NCBI GenBank assembly: GCA_902629285.1
Contig: CACOQN010000011.1
Location: 1-48,611, forward strand
Origin: an uncultured Pelagibacteraceae bacterium
GTDB taxonomy: Bacteria; Pseudomonadota; Alphaproteobacteria; Pelagibacterales; Pelagibacteraceae
Direction of reading: 5' to 3'
DNA length: 48,611 bases
Shown here: positions 9,797-19,106 of the stretch, piece after piece
Layout of the letters: every line of letters begins with the position of its first letter
How positions within the stretch are numbered: position 1 is the stretch's first letter
Made by a program: the position numbers and the translations under genes
The notes under the pieces: generated by a model
Databases searched by the model: none
What the model was told of the DNA's origin: nothing
What the model saw: the letters and a program-made list of their open reading frames with translations, nothing else

Positions 9797-10258
9797 ATGA
9801 GCTTTGAGAAAAAAATCCAAGAACTGAAAATTAAACTCCCTGAAGCTAAGCCTCCAGTAGGTTCTTATGTTGCTACGAAAATTACAGGAAATCTTTTATT
9901 TATATCTGGTCAAATCTCGATAGCAGAAAATGGTCAGCTAATAAAAGGTAAGATTGGAAAAGATTTATCAACAGAACAAGGATATGATGCTGCCAAAAGA
10001 TGTGGGTTAAGTATTGTTGCACAGGCAAAAGTAGTGTGTAATGGTGATTTATCTAAAATTAAATCATGTATAAAATTAACAGGTTTTGTTAATTCAACAG
10101 AAGATTTTACTGAACAACCAAAAGTAATTAATGGCGCTTCTGATTTAATTGCAACAATATTTGGGGATGCTGGAATGCACGCAAGAGCCGCAGTAAGCAC
10201 AAATAGTTTGCCGCTTGGTGTATCAGTTGAAGTAGATGCTATTTTTGAATTAAATTAG
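9797..10258 (+). CDS. RidA/YjgF/UK114-family protein
   Basis: 153 residues of the YjgF-YER057c-UK114 superfamily, in the longer subgroup whose C-terminus reads GDAGMHARAAVSTNSLPLG and ends VEVDAIFEL. RidA proteins form trimers; the founding members deaminate reactive enamine/imine intermediates from PLP enzymes. Landmarks are LLFISGQIS near residue 36 and the AR-containing ligand loop near 130. The arginine used by canonical RidA for the substrate carboxylate appears as HARAAVS, so deaminase activity is possible but unproven for this subgroup. The stop overlaps that of the convergent ugd by 3 bp. Confidence 0.88.
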   Translation: MSFEKKIQELKIKLPEAKPPVGSYVATKITGNLLFISGQISIAENGQLIKGKIGKDLSTEQGYDAAKRCGLSIVAQAKVVCNGDLSKIKSCIKLTGFVNSTEDFTEQPKVINGASDLIATIFGDAGMHARAAVSTNSLPLGVSVEVDAIFELN

Positions 10259-11559
10259 TTTAATCTTCCAATTCCAAAATATTTAAAACCCATTTTTTTA
10301 ATTTTATTAGGAGAAAAAATATTTCTCATATCATAAATAATTAGATTTTTATTTTTAGAATATTTTTTAAAATTAATTGATTTAAAATCATTCCATTCTG
10401 TATGAATAATAATTAAATCTGACCCCTCGATAGAACCTCGTATTGAACTGGAAAATTGAACATTATTTAATTTATTAAACTCTTTTTTAGAACCAGTTGG
10501 ATCAAAATATTTAATTTTTGCACCTCTTTTAGATAAATAAGGAATTAATTTCAAACTAGAAGAGTCTCTCATATCATCAGTATTAGCTTTAAATGTTACT
10601 CCCAAAAAGGCTATTTTTTTATTTTTAATTTTATTTTTCAATATCAAATTAATTCTTTTTTGTAATATATTTGATCTGATCTCATTTGATTTAATAACAC
10701 TTTTTACAACAGACAGATTAGTTTTGAATTTTTCAGCAGTAGAAACAATTGCTTTAGTATCTTTTGGAAAACAGGATCCACCATAAGCTGGTCCTGCTCT
10801 TAAAAATCTACTTCCAATTCTTTTATCAAGACCAATACCTATAGAAATATCCTCAACATCAATGCCAGTTTTTTCACATAAATTTGCAATTTCATTAATA
10901 AATGTAATTTTCGTTGCTAGGAATGCATTTGAGGCATATTTAATTAATTCTGCAGCTCGTCTATTTGTAGATACAAACTTTGCGCCCTTGGAAATTAACG
11001 GGGAATATAAATTTATTAATATTCTTTTAGATTTTTTATCATTGCTTCCAATAACAACTCTATCAGGATAAATAAAATCTCTAATTGCTTCGCCTTCTCT
11101 TAAAAATTCTGGATTTGAAACTACTGAGAAATACTTTCTGCTTACTTTTTTAGAAATAATCTTCTCCACATCATCTCCTGTTGTTACAGGAACTGTAGAT
11201 TTATTTATTATAATTTTAAATTTATTAATAGATTTTGATATTTCTTTTGCTGCCATATAAACTTGGCTTAGATCAGCGCTATTACTATTTTTTTTGGTTG
11301 GAGTTCCAACACATATAAAAATAATATCTGACTTTTTAACAGATTCTTTTAAATTTGTTGAAAAATTTAGTCTTTTATTTTTATAATTTTTTAAAACTAA
11401 TTCTTCTAAACCCGGTTCATAAATTGGAATAATACCTTTTTTTAAATTATTAATTTTATTATCATCATTATCTACACATATAACATCGTTACCTAAGTCA
11501 GCGAAACAAACACCACTAACTAAACCAACATAACCTGTACCAATCATGCATAGTTTCAT
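10255..11559 (-). CDS. ugd: UDP-glucose 6-dehydrogenase
   Basis: 434 residues, full length. It oxidises UDP-glucose twice with NAD+ to UDP-glucuronate, a precursor for surface polysaccharides or glycolipids. The Rossmann motif MIGTGYVGLVSG opens the protein. Also visible are VGTPT, the INKSTVPVTTG strand, NPEFLREGEAI and the catalytic cysteine in AYGGSCFPKDT. The C-terminal UDP-binding domain includes GVTFKANTDDMRDS. Its start overlaps the galU stop by 4 bp, so the UDP-glucose producer and consumer are coupled. Lysine and AT content is visibly higher than in the gat or topA genes. Confidence 0.96.
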   Translation of the reverse strand: MKLCMIGTGYVGLVSGVCFADLGNDVICVDNDDNKINNLKKGIIPIYEPGLEELVLKNYKNKRLNFSTNLKESVKKSDIIFICVGTPTKKNSNSADLSQVYMAAKEISKSINKFKIIINKSTVPVTTGDDVEKIISKKVSRKYFSVVSNPEFLREGEAIRDFIYPDRVVIGSNDKKSKRILINLYSPLISKGAKFVSTNRRAAELIKYASNAFLATKITFINEIANLCEKTGIDVEDISIGIGLDKRIGSRFLRAGPAYGGSCFPKDTKAIVSTAEKFKTNLSVVKSVIKSNEIRSNILQKRINLILKNKIKNKKIAFLGVTFKANTDDMRDSSSLKLIPYLSKRGAKIKYFDPTGSKKEFNKLNNVQFSSSIRGSIEGSDLIIIHTEWNDFKSINFKKYSKNKNLIIYDMRNIFSPNKIKKMGFKYFGIGRLN

Positions 11560-12371
11560 AATTTACCTATCACTTTAGAAGAATTGATGTAACCATTCAT
11601 TGTTCCACAATCAAGATATTTTCCCTCAAAATTATGAGCTACAAATTTTTCTTTATCATTTATTAATTGTTGAATTCCATCTGTTATATGAATTTCATTT
11701 CCCTTATTTGGTTTTAATAATTTAAGTTTCTTAAAAATTGTACGGGGGAGTATATATCTACCTATGACTGCATTATTTGAAGGTGCATTTTTAACGGATG
11801 GTTTTTCTACAACACCATTAATTATATAATTTCTTTTATTCAATTTTTTATTTAATTTATAAATGCCCCATCTTGAAACAGTTTTTTTATTTACTTTCAT
11901 AGATGCCATAACAGAAGCGCTATATTTCTTATGAACTTTAATCATTGCTTTCGAACAATTTTTTTTTATTATCAAATCATCTGGTAACAACATTAAAAAA
12001 TATTTATTTTTGATATATTTTTGTGTTTTAAGTACAGCATCTCCAGTGCCTTTAGGAATATTTTGATAAACAAATTTTATTTTTTTTTTATATTTTATTA
12101 TTTTTTTATACTCATTGATTATCCTTTGATCCTTCTTTTTTTTAATAATATTTTTATAAAAATTATCACTGTAGAAATATTTTTTAATCATTAATTTTTT
12201 TGAAGATATTATAAAAACTATTTCTTTAATTCCGGCATCTATACATTCGTCAAGAATATATTCAATTCCTGGCTTTCCGTTTATAGGCAAGAGCTCTTTA
12301 GCAAAAACACTAGTTAAAGGTAGTAACCTTGTGCCTAAACCGGCCAAAGGAATAATTGCTTGTTTAATCAT
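11556..12371 (-). CDS. galU: UTP-glucose-1-phosphate uridylyltransferase
   Basis: 271 residues, slightly short for GalU (usually 280-300). It makes UDP-glucose from UTP and glucose-1-phosphate. The nucleotide-binding segment reads IPLAGLGTRLLPLTSVFAKE. The metal and sugar region is LMLLPDD, followed by VVEKPSVKNAPSNNAVIGRY and GNEIHITDGIQQL, all GalU landmarks. The usual GLGHAV motif reads PKGTGDAV here, so some substrate drift is possible. A Lys-rich insert lies near residues 78-98. It is first in a two-gene operon with ugd and is divergent from panC. Confidence 0.92.
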   Translation of the reverse strand: MIKQAIIPLAGLGTRLLPLTSVFAKELLPINGKPGIEYILDECIDAGIKEIVFIISSKKLMIKKYFYSDNFYKNIIKKKKDQRIINEYKKIIKYKKKIKFVYQNIPKGTGDAVLKTQKYIKNKYFLMLLPDDLIIKKNCSKAMIKVHKKYSASVMASMKVNKKTVSRWGIYKLNKKLNKRNYIINGVVEKPSVKNAPSNNAVIGRYILPRTIFKKLKLLKPNKGNEIHITDGIQQLINDKEKFVAHNFEGKYLDCGTMNGYINSSKVIGKL

Positions 12372-12405
12372 TTAAATGTTTTACTTATTAAATATTTTAA
12401 TACAA

Positions 12406-13221
12406 ATGAAAATTTTATTAGACAATTCCTCATTATTAGAGTCATTAAGGCCATTTAATGACTTGGGGTTTGTTCCCACAATGGGAGGTATACACAAAGG
12501 TCATTTATCACTTATAAATAAATCAAATAGACACTGTAAAATCACAATTGTTAGCATCTTTATTAATCCAAAGCAGTTTAATAATAAAAAAGATTTAAAA
12601 TCTTATCCTAGAGATATTAATAAAGACCTTAAAATTTTAAAAAAAACTAAAAAAGTAGATTTCGTATATTTACCAAAGTTTAAAGACATTTACACAAATA
12701 ATAAGAAATCAAAGATTACACTTAAGAAAAAAGATAAAATATTATGTGCTAAATTTAGAAAAGGTCATTTTGAAGGAGTTTTGGATGTAATGAAAAGATT
12801 AACAAATATTATTAAACCTAATAAAATATTTATGGGAGAAAAAGATTTTCAACAATTATACTTAGTTAAAAACTTCTTAGAAAAAAAATATAAAACAAAA
12901 GTTATAGCATGCAAAACAATACGTAATAAAAATAAAATAGCACTTTCTTCTAGAAACTTTCTTTTAAAAAAATTTCATCTTATTATAGGAGGGAAAATTT
13001 ATAAAAAATTAGTAAATATAAAAAACAATATTAAATATCAAAATAATATTAATAATTTTTTAGCTGTTCAAAAAAGACTGTTAGAGGAAAGTTATAAAAT
13101 CAAAATTGATTATTTGGAATTAAGAAATAAAGATAATTTAAAATCTTCAAAACAAATTAGAAAATCTAGATTATTTATCGCCTATTATTTAAATAAAGTT
13201 AGATTAATTGATAACCTTTGA
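12406..13221 (+). CDS. panC: Pantothenate synthetase
   Basis: 271 residues from the ATG at 12406. It ligates pantoate and beta-alanine via a pantoyl-adenylate, in the coenzyme A pathway. Family motifs are intact: VPTMGGIHKGH (adenylate-binding HxGH), SIFINPKQFNNKKDLKSYPR, RKGHFEGVLDVMKR, GEKDFQQ and the IALSSRN loop. An in-frame ATG at 12376 would add ten hydrophobic residues and leave only 4 bp to the divergent galU start, so I prefer 12406. Strongly Lys/Ile/Asn-rich, like the neighbouring galU. It ends 1 bp before the convergent mgtE stop. Confidence 0.94.
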   Translation: MKILLDNSSLLESLRPFNDLGFVPTMGGIHKGHLSLINKSNRHCKITIVSIFINPKQFNNKKDLKSYPRDINKDLKILKKTKKVDFVYLPKFKDIYTNNKKSKITLKKKDKILCAKFRKGHFEGVLDVMKRLTNIIKPNKIFMGEKDFQQLYLVKNFLEKKYKTKVIACKTIRNKNKIALSSRNFLLKKFHLIIGGKIYKKLVNIKNNIKYQNNINNFLAVQKRLLEESYKIKIDYLELRNKDNLKSSKQIRKSRLFIAYYLNKVRLIDNL

Positions 13222-13222
13222 T

Positions 13223-14596
13223 TTATAAAAAATAAGCTCCAACTCCTAAGAAAGAAACAAAACCAATCACGTCTGTAATAGTCGTCACAAAAACACTTGA
13301 AGCAATAGCTGGATCGATATTCAATTTTTTTAGGGTAAAAGGCACTAATATACCAAATAATCCTGCTATGATCATTGTTAACACCATTGATATTGCTATG
13401 ATCAGTGAAAGGATACTATCTTGAAACCACATTTGTACAATTAAAGCACTAATTAATGCAAATATAATTCCATTAAGAATACCTATAGAAAATTCTTTTA
13501 ATACATTTGATGAGAAGTTGTTTTGTGTCAAATCATTTGTAGCTATAGTTCTTACTGTAACTGCAAGTGTTTGCATTCCAGCATTTCCACCCATTGAAGC
13601 TACGATAGGCATTAAAAAAGCTAATACGACCATTTGCTCAATTGTCGCTCCAAATAAACTAATGCACCAAGTGGCTAAAAAGGCTGTAAATAAATTAAGC
13701 AAAAGCCAATTGAATCTTCTCTTTGTTTTTTTTACAACTCCATCAGTAATTTCTTCATCTCCTACCCCTGCTAATCTTAAAGCATCTTCTTCAGCTTCTT
13801 CTTTCAAGACTGTTAAGACGTCATCGTTCATAATCATACCGACTAATTTATTGTTTTTGTCCACTACAGCGGCTGAATTCAAATTGTAATTTTCAAATAA
13901 GTTGGCAACTTCCTCTTTATCCATTTCAACAGGAATTAATAATTGAGACTCAGACATAATTGTTGCCATTTTAGTATCTCGAGGTGTTGTTAAAACTCTT
14001 GAAGAAGGAACAGTACCTATTGGTTTAAAATCCTCATTAACAATAAAAATTTCTAAAAACTCTTCCGGTAAATCTTTGTTTTCTCTTAAATAGTCAATTG
14101 TTTGACCTACAGACCAATTACTTGGTATAGCAGTAAATTCACGCTGCATAAGTCTGGCAGCAGTATCCTCTGGATAGCTTAAACTTTCTAATAAAGCAAA
14201 TCTATCTTTTGGAGGTAAAGAACTAAGAATTGCATTCTTATCCTCTTCTGGAACATTTTCTAATATAGATATAGCATCATCAGACTCGAGACCCTTTAGA
14301 ATACTAACTATAGATTCTGATGATAAATAAGTAATAATTTCTGATTGAATAGATTCATTTAATTCAACAAAAACTTCTGGATCAATATTAAAATTATTTA
14401 ATTTAATTAAACTTTCTCTATCCCCTTCACTAAGATGCTCAATAATATCTGCAGCATCAGCAGGATGCATTTCATTGAATGAATTAGTAATAAATTGGGC
14501 GTCATTGTTAGCTATTTTATTAGTAACAACTCTTATATATTCTTTATTAAATTCAAAATTTACTTTTTTATCTTTAGTTTTTTTTGTTAAAGACAT
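13223..14596 (-). CDS. mgtE: Magnesium transporter MgtE
   Basis: 457 residues. MgtE is a dimeric inner-membrane Mg2+ channel gated by cytoplasmic Mg2+. Domain order is an acidic N-terminal helical domain (about 20-145, with HPADAADIIEHL), two CBS domains (about 150-275, ending in VGMIMNDDVL), a linker helix, and five membrane segments from about 300 to the C-terminus. The pore-region landmarks PIVASMGGNAGMQ and the final FVTTITDVIGF are present. It is a lone gene divergent from lipB. The 61-bp gap is too short for an M-box riboswitch and I see none. Confidence 0.96.
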   Translation of the reverse strand: MSLTKKTKDKKVNFEFNKEYIRVVTNKIANNDAQFITNSFNEMHPADAADIIEHLSEGDRESLIKLNNFNIDPEVFVELNESIQSEIITYLSSESIVSILKGLESDDAISILENVPEEDKNAILSSLPPKDRFALLESLSYPEDTAARLMQREFTAIPSNWSVGQTIDYLRENKDLPEEFLEIFIVNEDFKPIGTVPSSRVLTTPRDTKMATIMSESQLLIPVEMDKEEVANLFENYNLNSAAVVDKNNKLVGMIMNDDVLTVLKEEAEEDALRLAGVGDEEITDGVVKKTKRRFNWLLLNLFTAFLATWCISLFGATIEQMVVLAFLMPIVASMGGNAGMQTLAVTVRTIATNDLTQNNFSSNVLKEFSIGILNGIIFALISALIVQMWFQDSILSLIIAISMVLTMIIAGLFGILVPFTLKKLNIDPAIASSVFVTTITDVIGFVSFLGVGAYFL

Positions 14597-14617
14597 AAAT
14601 CTACCTATAATTTAGAT

Positions 14618-14646
14618 TTGCACTATTAATACATAATAAAGATAAT
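14618..14646 (+). promoter_or_regulatory. Candidate sigma70 promoter for lipB
   Basis: TTGCAC (14618-14623), a 17-base spacer and GATAAT (14641-14646) lie in the 61-bp mgtE/lipB divergent gap. Predicted transcription would start about five bases before the lipB ATG at 14658. The lipB message would then be nearly leaderless; no Shine-Dalgarno is visible. Confidence 0.55.
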
Positions 14647-14657
14647 ACAAATTATAA

Positions 14658-15275
14658 ATGAATATAGAGATCAAAAAGTCAATAAAACCAGTAAATTATT
14701 TTGATGCTATTAATATACTAGAGTCAAGATTAAAGAATTTATATGAAAATAATGAGCAAGAATTAATTTGGACTTTAGAGCATAATGAAGTTTTTACTGC
14801 AGGAACTTCCTATAAAGAGAGTGAGATTATTGATAAATCCATTAAAATATTAGAAACGAATAGAGGTGGTAAAATTACTTATCATGGCCCAGGTCAATTG
14901 ATTTGTTATTTTGTTTTAGATTTAAGAAAAAAAAAGGATATCAGAAAATTTATAACAATTATCGAAAAAACAATAATTCAAACTTTAACATTTTACAAAA
15001 TAGAAACTTTTCCAGATAAAGATAATATCGGTATATGGCATAAATATAATAATGAAGTTAAAAAAATTGCTGCAATAGGTATTAGAGTTAGCAAATGGAT
15101 TGCCTATCATGGTTTTGCAATAAATATAGATAATGATCTAGAAAATTATAAAAAAATTATACCATGTGGTATTTCAAATAAAGGAGTAACTAATTTAAAA
15201 AATATTTTAGATCAGGATTACTCAAATCTAGGTGATATATTAATTAAAAATTTTATTTCAAATTTGAAAATCTAA
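14658..15275 (+). CDS. lipB: Octanoyltransferase (lipoate biosynthesis)
   Basis: 205 residues, normal LipB size. It moves octanoate from acyl carrier protein to the lipoyl domains of 2-oxoacid dehydrogenases and the glycine cleavage system. The signature [14 protein letters not shown] is at about residues 68-81. Catalytic residues are K136 (KKIAAIG) and C170 (IIPCGI). The segment [10 protein letters not shown] is also typical. The last 23 bp overlap the 3' end of the convergent pseudouridine synthase gene. Confidence 0.96.
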   Translation: MNIEIKKSIKPVNYFDAINILESRLKNLYENNEQELIWTLEHNEVFTAGTSYKESEIIDKSIKILETNRGGKITYHGPGQLICYFVLDLRKKKDIRKFITIIEKTIIQTLTFYKIETFPDKDNIGIWHKYNNEVKKIAAIGIRVSKWIAYHGFAINIDNDLENYKKIIPCGISNKGVTNLKNILDQDYSNLGDILIKNFISNLKI

Positions 15276-16170
15276 GTCTTTTAGATTTTAAAAGTTTTTT
15301 AAAATAATCAGGTAACAATGCTGAATAAGTATGTTTCATGTCATTAATTTTAAATTTAATTTGATACGAATGTAACATTAAATTTTTATTAATTCCTTTA
15401 TTGGAATTTGATAGTTTATATTTTGTATCTCCAAATATAGGATTTCCAATTGCATATAATTGTTTTCTTAACTGATGTTTTCGTCCAGTAATAGGTTTTA
15501 ATTCTAATAAACTTGCTTCAGAATTTCTATCAATAACTGTGAAAATTGTTTTTGCTTTTTCAATTATTTTTTTATCACCGTCGTACCTAATTAAATCATC
15601 ATCCCATACGCCAGATTTTTTATTTATTTCACCTTGGCATATAGCTAAATAGGTTTTGTGTACTTTTCTTAGTCTAAATAAAGAAGTAAGCAATTGAGCA
15701 CTCTCTCTGCTTTTAGCCATGATGAAAACTCCAGAAGTATCTTTATCTAATCTATGAACAGAATATGGTTTTGTTCCTTCAAAAATTTCACTTTTAGCAA
15801 AAATATCAACTAGATTTTTTTTTGATTTAGTTCCTCCTTGAACAGATATGCCTGAAGCTTTATTTAAAACTACAAAATTATCATTGTTGTCAATAATTTG
15901 ATCTTCATTTGATTTGATAATTTCTTTTGAAGGTGAAAACTTTATTTTTTTTTGCTGAATTGACTCCTTAAATTTTATATTAAATAAATTTATCTCATCT
16001 TTAGTTTTTACTTTAAAAGAACTTTTTACTTTCTTTTTATTAAGCTTTATTTTTCCTGTTCTTAAATATTTCTCAACTAGACCTTGTGGAATTTTTCCAA
16101 TTTTTAATCTTAACCATCTGTCCAAACGCATTTCATTACACGTTGAATCAACGATGTAAGATTTTTTCAT
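15253..16170 (-). CDS. rluC: 23S rRNA pseudouridine synthase, RluC/RluD family
   Basis: 305 residues. An N-terminal S4 RNA-binding domain (about 14-70) precedes the RluA-type catalytic domain. The active-site aspartate is D142 in [21 protein letters not shown] and the [14 protein letters not shown] motif are also present. E. coli RluC modifies 23S positions 955, 2504 and 2580. The S4 domain plus this length favour RluC, but RluD-like specificity cannot be excluded. It begins 10 bp after the rplQ stop and is likely the last gene of the ribosomal transcript. Confidence 0.88.
   Translation of the reverse strand: MKKSYIVDSTCNEMRLDRWLRLKIGKIPQGLVEKYLRTGKIKLNKKKVKSSFKVKTKDEINLFNIKFKESIQQKKIKFSPSKEIIKSNEDQIIDNNDNFVVLNKASGISVQGGTKSKKNLVDIFAKSEIFEGTKPYSVHRLDKDTSGVFIMAKSRESAQLLTSLFRLRKVHKTYLAICQGEINKKSGVWDDDLIRYDGDKKIIEKAKTIFTVIDRNSEASLLELKPITGRKHQLRKQLYAIGNPIFGDTKYKLSNSNKGINKNLMLHSYQIKFKINDMKHTYSALLPDYFKKLLKSKRLRFSNLK
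15267..15289. terminator. Hairpin at the lipB/rluC overlap, probable bidirectional terminator
   Basis: A perfect 9-bp inverted repeat (AAAATCTAA at 15267-15275, TTAGATTTT at 15281-15289) surrounds a 5-base loop. The lipB stop codon is the end of the left arm. T-rich runs follow in both directions. The hairpin lies within the last codons of the convergent rluC. AT-rich stem, so strength is uncertain. Confidence 0.55.
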
Positions 16171-16180
16171 GATTTAAGAT

Positions 16181-16624
16181 TTAAGCTGTAACTTGTTTTT
16201 TCTCTTCTGTTTTAGCAGTTTCTTTGGTTGTATTTTTCTTTGGTTTATCAACTCTTTTTGCTTCAACGTCTCTATCAACAAATTCAATTATTGCCATTGG
16301 AGCATTATCTCCATATCTAAATCCAGCTTTAATTATTCTTGTATAACCACCTTTTCTATTTTGATATCTTTTAGAAAGTGTTTTTTTTACTTTATTAGCT
16401 GATTTAGTATCTTGTAGTTTGGAAACCAACATTTTGCTCGTTTGTAAAGTTTCTTTTTTTCCTAATGTAATAATCTTATCAGCTTGTGGTTTAAGAAATT
16501 TAGCTTTTGGCAAAGTAGTTTTAATCTGCTCATACTTAATTAGTGAGTTAAGCATATTCTTAAGTAGAGCTTTTCTGTGCTCTGAGGTTCTATTTAACTT
16601 TTTATTTACCAAACCATGTCTCAT
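16181..16624 (-). CDS. rplQ: 50S ribosomal protein L17
   Basis: 147 residues. The core (about 1-120) matches L17, which sits near the exit of the peptide tunnel, from [17 protein letters not shown] to [10 protein letters not shown]. The last ~27 residues form a Lys/Thr/Glu-rich low-complexity tail beyond the usual bacterial end. Its ATG shares one base with the rpoA stop (TAATG). This is the standard end of the alpha operon. Confidence 0.97.
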   Translation of the reverse strand: MRHGLVNKKLNRTSEHRKALLKNMLNSLIKYEQIKTTLPKAKFLKPQADKIITLGKKETLQTSKMLVSKLQDTKSANKVKKTLSKRYQNRKGGYTRIIKAGFRYGDNAPMAIIEFVDRDVEAKRVDKPKKNTTKETAKTEEKKQVTA

Positions 16625-17652
16625 TATATTGCTTCCTCCAATTTTTTAGACATTTCAGCGATATTGTCAGGTGGCCAGTTAGGTATTTCCATACCTAGAT
16701 ATAAAGACATTCCTGTTAAAACTTCTTTAATTTCATTAAGCGATTTTCTTCCAAAGTTAGGTGTTCTCAACATTTCACCTTCAGATTTTTGTACAAGATC
16801 ACCTATATAAATAATATTATCATTTTTTAAACAATTCATAGATCTGACGGACAATTCTAATTCATCTACTTTTCTCAACAAATTTTTATTAAATTCTGGT
16901 TCAGTAGAAACTTCTTTAACAGGTGCTTCAACTGGCTCGTCAAAGTTTACAAACATTTTGAGCTGATCTTGAAAAATTCTAGCTGAATATGCAACTGCGT
17001 CTTCTGCAGAAATTGATCCATTTGTTTCTACTTCCATTATTAACTTATCATAATCTAAAGCTTTACCTTCCCTAGCTGTACTTACTGAATATGATACTTT
17101 TTTAACCGGGCTATACAGTGAGTCTATTGCAATTAGGCCTAGTGGTGGTTCTTCAGGTTTATTAAGTTCTGCTGGAACGTATCCCTTACCAGTATTTACA
17201 TTCATTTCCATATGAAAAGTAGTATTTTCATCAAGATTACAAATAACTAAATCTGGGTTTAAGATTTCAACATCTGCAACTGAAGTTATATCCGATGCTT
17301 TTATTTCTCCAGGGCCTTTGGCATCTAAAATTAATTTTTTTGTTCCCTCTGAATTACTTTTTAATGCTAAAGATTTCACATTCAAAACAATATCAGTTAC
17401 ATCTTCTCTCACACCTTTAATTGATGTAAATTCGTGTAAAACTCCATCTATTTGAATAGAGGTCACTGCTGCACCTCTAATTGAGGATAACAAAATTCTT
17501 CTTAAAGAGTTGCCTAGGGTTAATCCGTAACCTTTCTCAAGAGGTTCAGCTACTATCTTAGCGTGTGTTAAGTCATCACTTATTTTCACATCTAATTTTG
17601 ATGGTTTAATTAATGACTTCCAATTTTTTACATTTACATTTTCGACTTCCAT
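16624..17652 (-). CDS. rpoA: RNA polymerase alpha subunit
   Basis: 342 residues. The N-terminal dimerisation domain (about 1-235) carries [21 protein letters not shown] flexible linker leads to the C-terminal domain (about 260-330) that contacts UP elements and activators, including [18 protein letters not shown]. Transcribed after rpsK with a shared-base TAATG junction. Its presence with rpsM, rpsK and rplQ is the classic alpha operon. Confidence 0.99.
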   Translation of the reverse strand: MEVENVNVKNWKSLIKPSKLDVKISDDLTHAKIVAEPLEKGYGLTLGNSLRRILLSSIRGAAVTSIQIDGVLHEFTSIKGVREDVTDIVLNVKSLALKSNSEGTKKLILDAKGPGEIKASDITSVADVEILNPDLVICNLDENTTFHMEMNVNTGKGYVPAELNKPEEPPLGLIAIDSLYSPVKKVSYSVSTAREGKALDYDKLIMEVETNGSISAEDAVAYSARIFQDQLKMFVNFDEPVEAPVKEVSTEPEFNKNLLRKVDELELSVRSMNCLKNDNIIYIGDLVQKSEGEMLRTPNFGRKSLNEIKEVLTGMSLYLGMEIPNWPPDNIAEMSKKLEEAI

Positions 17653-18101
17653 TAAACTCTCCTTTTTTTTGGTGGTCTAGTTCCATTATGGGGCATAGGT
17701 GTTGTGTCTTTGATAGACAAAATCTTAAAACCTCTAGCTTGTAATGCCCTTAAAGCTGTTTCTCTTCCTGATCCAGGACCTTTTACTTCTACAGATAAAG
17801 TTTTCATTCCATACTCTAAAGCTTTTGAGGCCGCAGAATCTGCTGCAATTTGTGCTGCATATGGAGTTGATTTTCTTGATCCTTTGAAACCTTTTTGTCC
17901 AGCTGATGCCCATGAAATTACATTTCCATTCGTATCAGCAATAGAAATGATTGTATTATTAAATGTAGATTGCACATAAGCAATTCCATTTAAAATATTT
18001 TTCTTTACTTTTTTCTTTTTAGAATAAGAACTTTTTACGCTTTTTTTTGAAGATTTCTCAACTTTCTGATCTTTATTGTCAACTTTATCAGTTTTAGCCA
18101 T
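17652..18101 (-). CDS. rpsK: 30S ribosomal protein S11
   Basis: 149 residues, about 20 longer than most S11. The core starts near residue 33 ([19 protein letters not shown]) and ends with [12 protein letters not shown], the platform protein next to the mRNA exit. The additional N-terminus is a Lys/Ser/Asp-rich low-complexity extension. Separated from rpsM by 2 bp. Confidence 0.97.
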   Translation of the reverse strand: MAKTDKVDNKDQKVEKSSKKSVKSSYSKKKKVKKNILNGIAYVQSTFNNTIISIADTNGNVISWASAGQKGFKGSRKSTPYAAQIAADSAASKALEYGMKTLSVEVKGPGSGRETALRALQARGFKILSIKDTTPMPHNGTRPPKKRRV

Positions 18102-18103
18102 AA

Positions 18104-18487
18104 TTATTTTTTAGTTGGTGTTAATTTTTTCCCAGCAATTGCTATTGCTTTTCCTTTTCTTGTTCTAGCATTACATCTTGTTCGTTGTCCTCTAACAGGT
18201 AATTTTTTTCTATGTCGTGTTCCTCTATAACAAGCTAAATCTATTAATCTTTTTATACTTAACGAATAATCTCTTCTTAAATCACCTTCTACTTTAAAGT
18301 TTTGATCGATGAATTCTCTAATTTTTAGAATCTCTTCATCGGTCAATTCATTTACTCTTTTCGCTCTTGGAATATCTAAAGATGAACATATTTTTTGAGA
18401 AAACTTATCTCCAATTCCGTAAATATAAGTCAAGCCTACGTGAACAAGTTTATTTTGTGGGATGTTTATACCTGCTATACGAGCCAT
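18104..18487 (-). CDS. rpsM: 30S ribosomal protein S13
   Basis: 127 residues, full length. S13 contacts the P-site tRNA and the large subunit at the head of 30S. It opens [13 protein letters not shown] and contains the helix-two-turn-helix region and [17 protein letters not shown] near the C-terminus. First gene after a 55-bp gap that holds a good promoter, so it likely starts a separate transcript in addition to read-through from secY-adk. Confidence 0.98.
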   Translation of the reverse strand: MARIAGINIPQNKLVHVGLTYIYGIGDKFSQKICSSLDIPRAKRVNELTDEEILKIREFIDQNFKVEGDLRRDYSLSIKRLIDLACYRGTRHRKKLPVRGQRTRCNARTRKGKAIAIAGKKLTPTKK

Positions 18488-18510
18488 AATTTTAGTGATA
18501 AATTGTGCCT

Positions 18511-18538
18511 TTTATATAATAAGATTAGTCAAAGTCAA
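18511..18538 (-). promoter_or_regulatory. Candidate sigma70 promoter for rpsM-rpsK-rpoA-rplQ
   Basis: On the minus strand, TTGACT (18538-18533), a 16-base spacer and TATAAA (18516-18511) fill most of the 55-bp gap between the adk stop and the rpsM start. A second TTGACT directly follows the first, making a tandem -35-like repeat. The predicted leader is under 20 bases. This is one of three promoter-like sites in the 30-kb expression block. Confidence 0.6.
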
Positions 18539-18542
18539 CGTC

Positions 18543-19106
18543 TTAAAAGTTTATAAAAGTGTCTATTTTCCTTGTTATTTCATCTATTTCGAGACTTCCG
18601 TCAATCTCTTTAAAGTTTGAATTATCTGAGTAAAAATTTAAAACTGGATGTGTTGTTTTCATATAAGTGTCATATCTTTTTAAAATTGTGGTTAAGTCAT
18701 CATCAGACCTTTTTTCAATAACTTTTCTTTTTTCTATTCTTTTAATTATTGTCTCTTTATCAACTTTAAGAAATAAAATTAAATCTATCTTTTGATTTGT
18801 TGCTTCAAGAATAGAATTTAAATTTTTTGCCTGACTTAAAGTTCTAGGATATCCATCAAAAATAAAGTTATTTCTTTTTTGGGGATCTGAAATTAAATTT
18901 TCAATAAGTCTATTAACGATTTCATCATTTACAAATTGTCCATTATTCATTTCATTGATTATAGATTTACCAATATCTGAATTTTTATTGATCTCTTCTC
19001 TTAAAAGATCGCCAGTTGAGATTTGAAAAGCATTTAATTTTTTTACTAGATATTTAGACTGAGTACCTTTTCCAGCACCAGGAGGTCCAAATAAAATAAT
19101 ATTCAC
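18543..19106 (-). CDS. adk: Adenylate kinase, short (LID-less) form
   Basis: 187 residues, against about 214 for the long bacterial form. It interconverts ATP+AMP and 2 ADP. The P-loop FGPPGAGKGTQ, the AMP-binding STGDLLR and FDGYPRT motifs are intact. The segment between IIKRIEKR and RSDDD is only a few residues long, so the ~30-residue LID with its zinc or Asp/Thr quartet is replaced by a short loop, as in eukaryotic cytosolic AK1 and UMP/CMP kinases. Location between secY and rpsM is standard in alphaproteobacteria. It abuts the secY stop. Confidence 0.95.
   Translation of the reverse strand: MNIILFGPPGAGKGTQSKYLVKKLNAFQISTGDLLREEINKNSDIGKSIINEMNNGQFVNDEIVNRLIENLISDPQKRNNFIFDGYPRTLSQAKNLNSILEATNQKIDLILFLKVDKETIIKRIEKRKVIEKRSDDDLTTILKRYDTYMKTTHPVLNFYSDNSNFKEIDGSLEIDEITRKIDTFINF

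Noticed and set aside
10249..10264. ATTAAA/TTTAAT repeat at the ridA/ugd stop overlap
   Set aside because: Six AT pairs with a 4-base loop are expected by chance in this composition.
14597..14657. Mg2+-sensing leader for mgtE
   Set aside because: The divergent gap is only 61 bp and shows no M-box-like structure.
15256..15269. 14-bp perfect palindrome TTTCAAATTTGAAA near the lipB end
   Set aside because: No loop, AT-rich, and within coding sequence of both genes; the adjacent 9-bp hairpin is the better terminator candidate.
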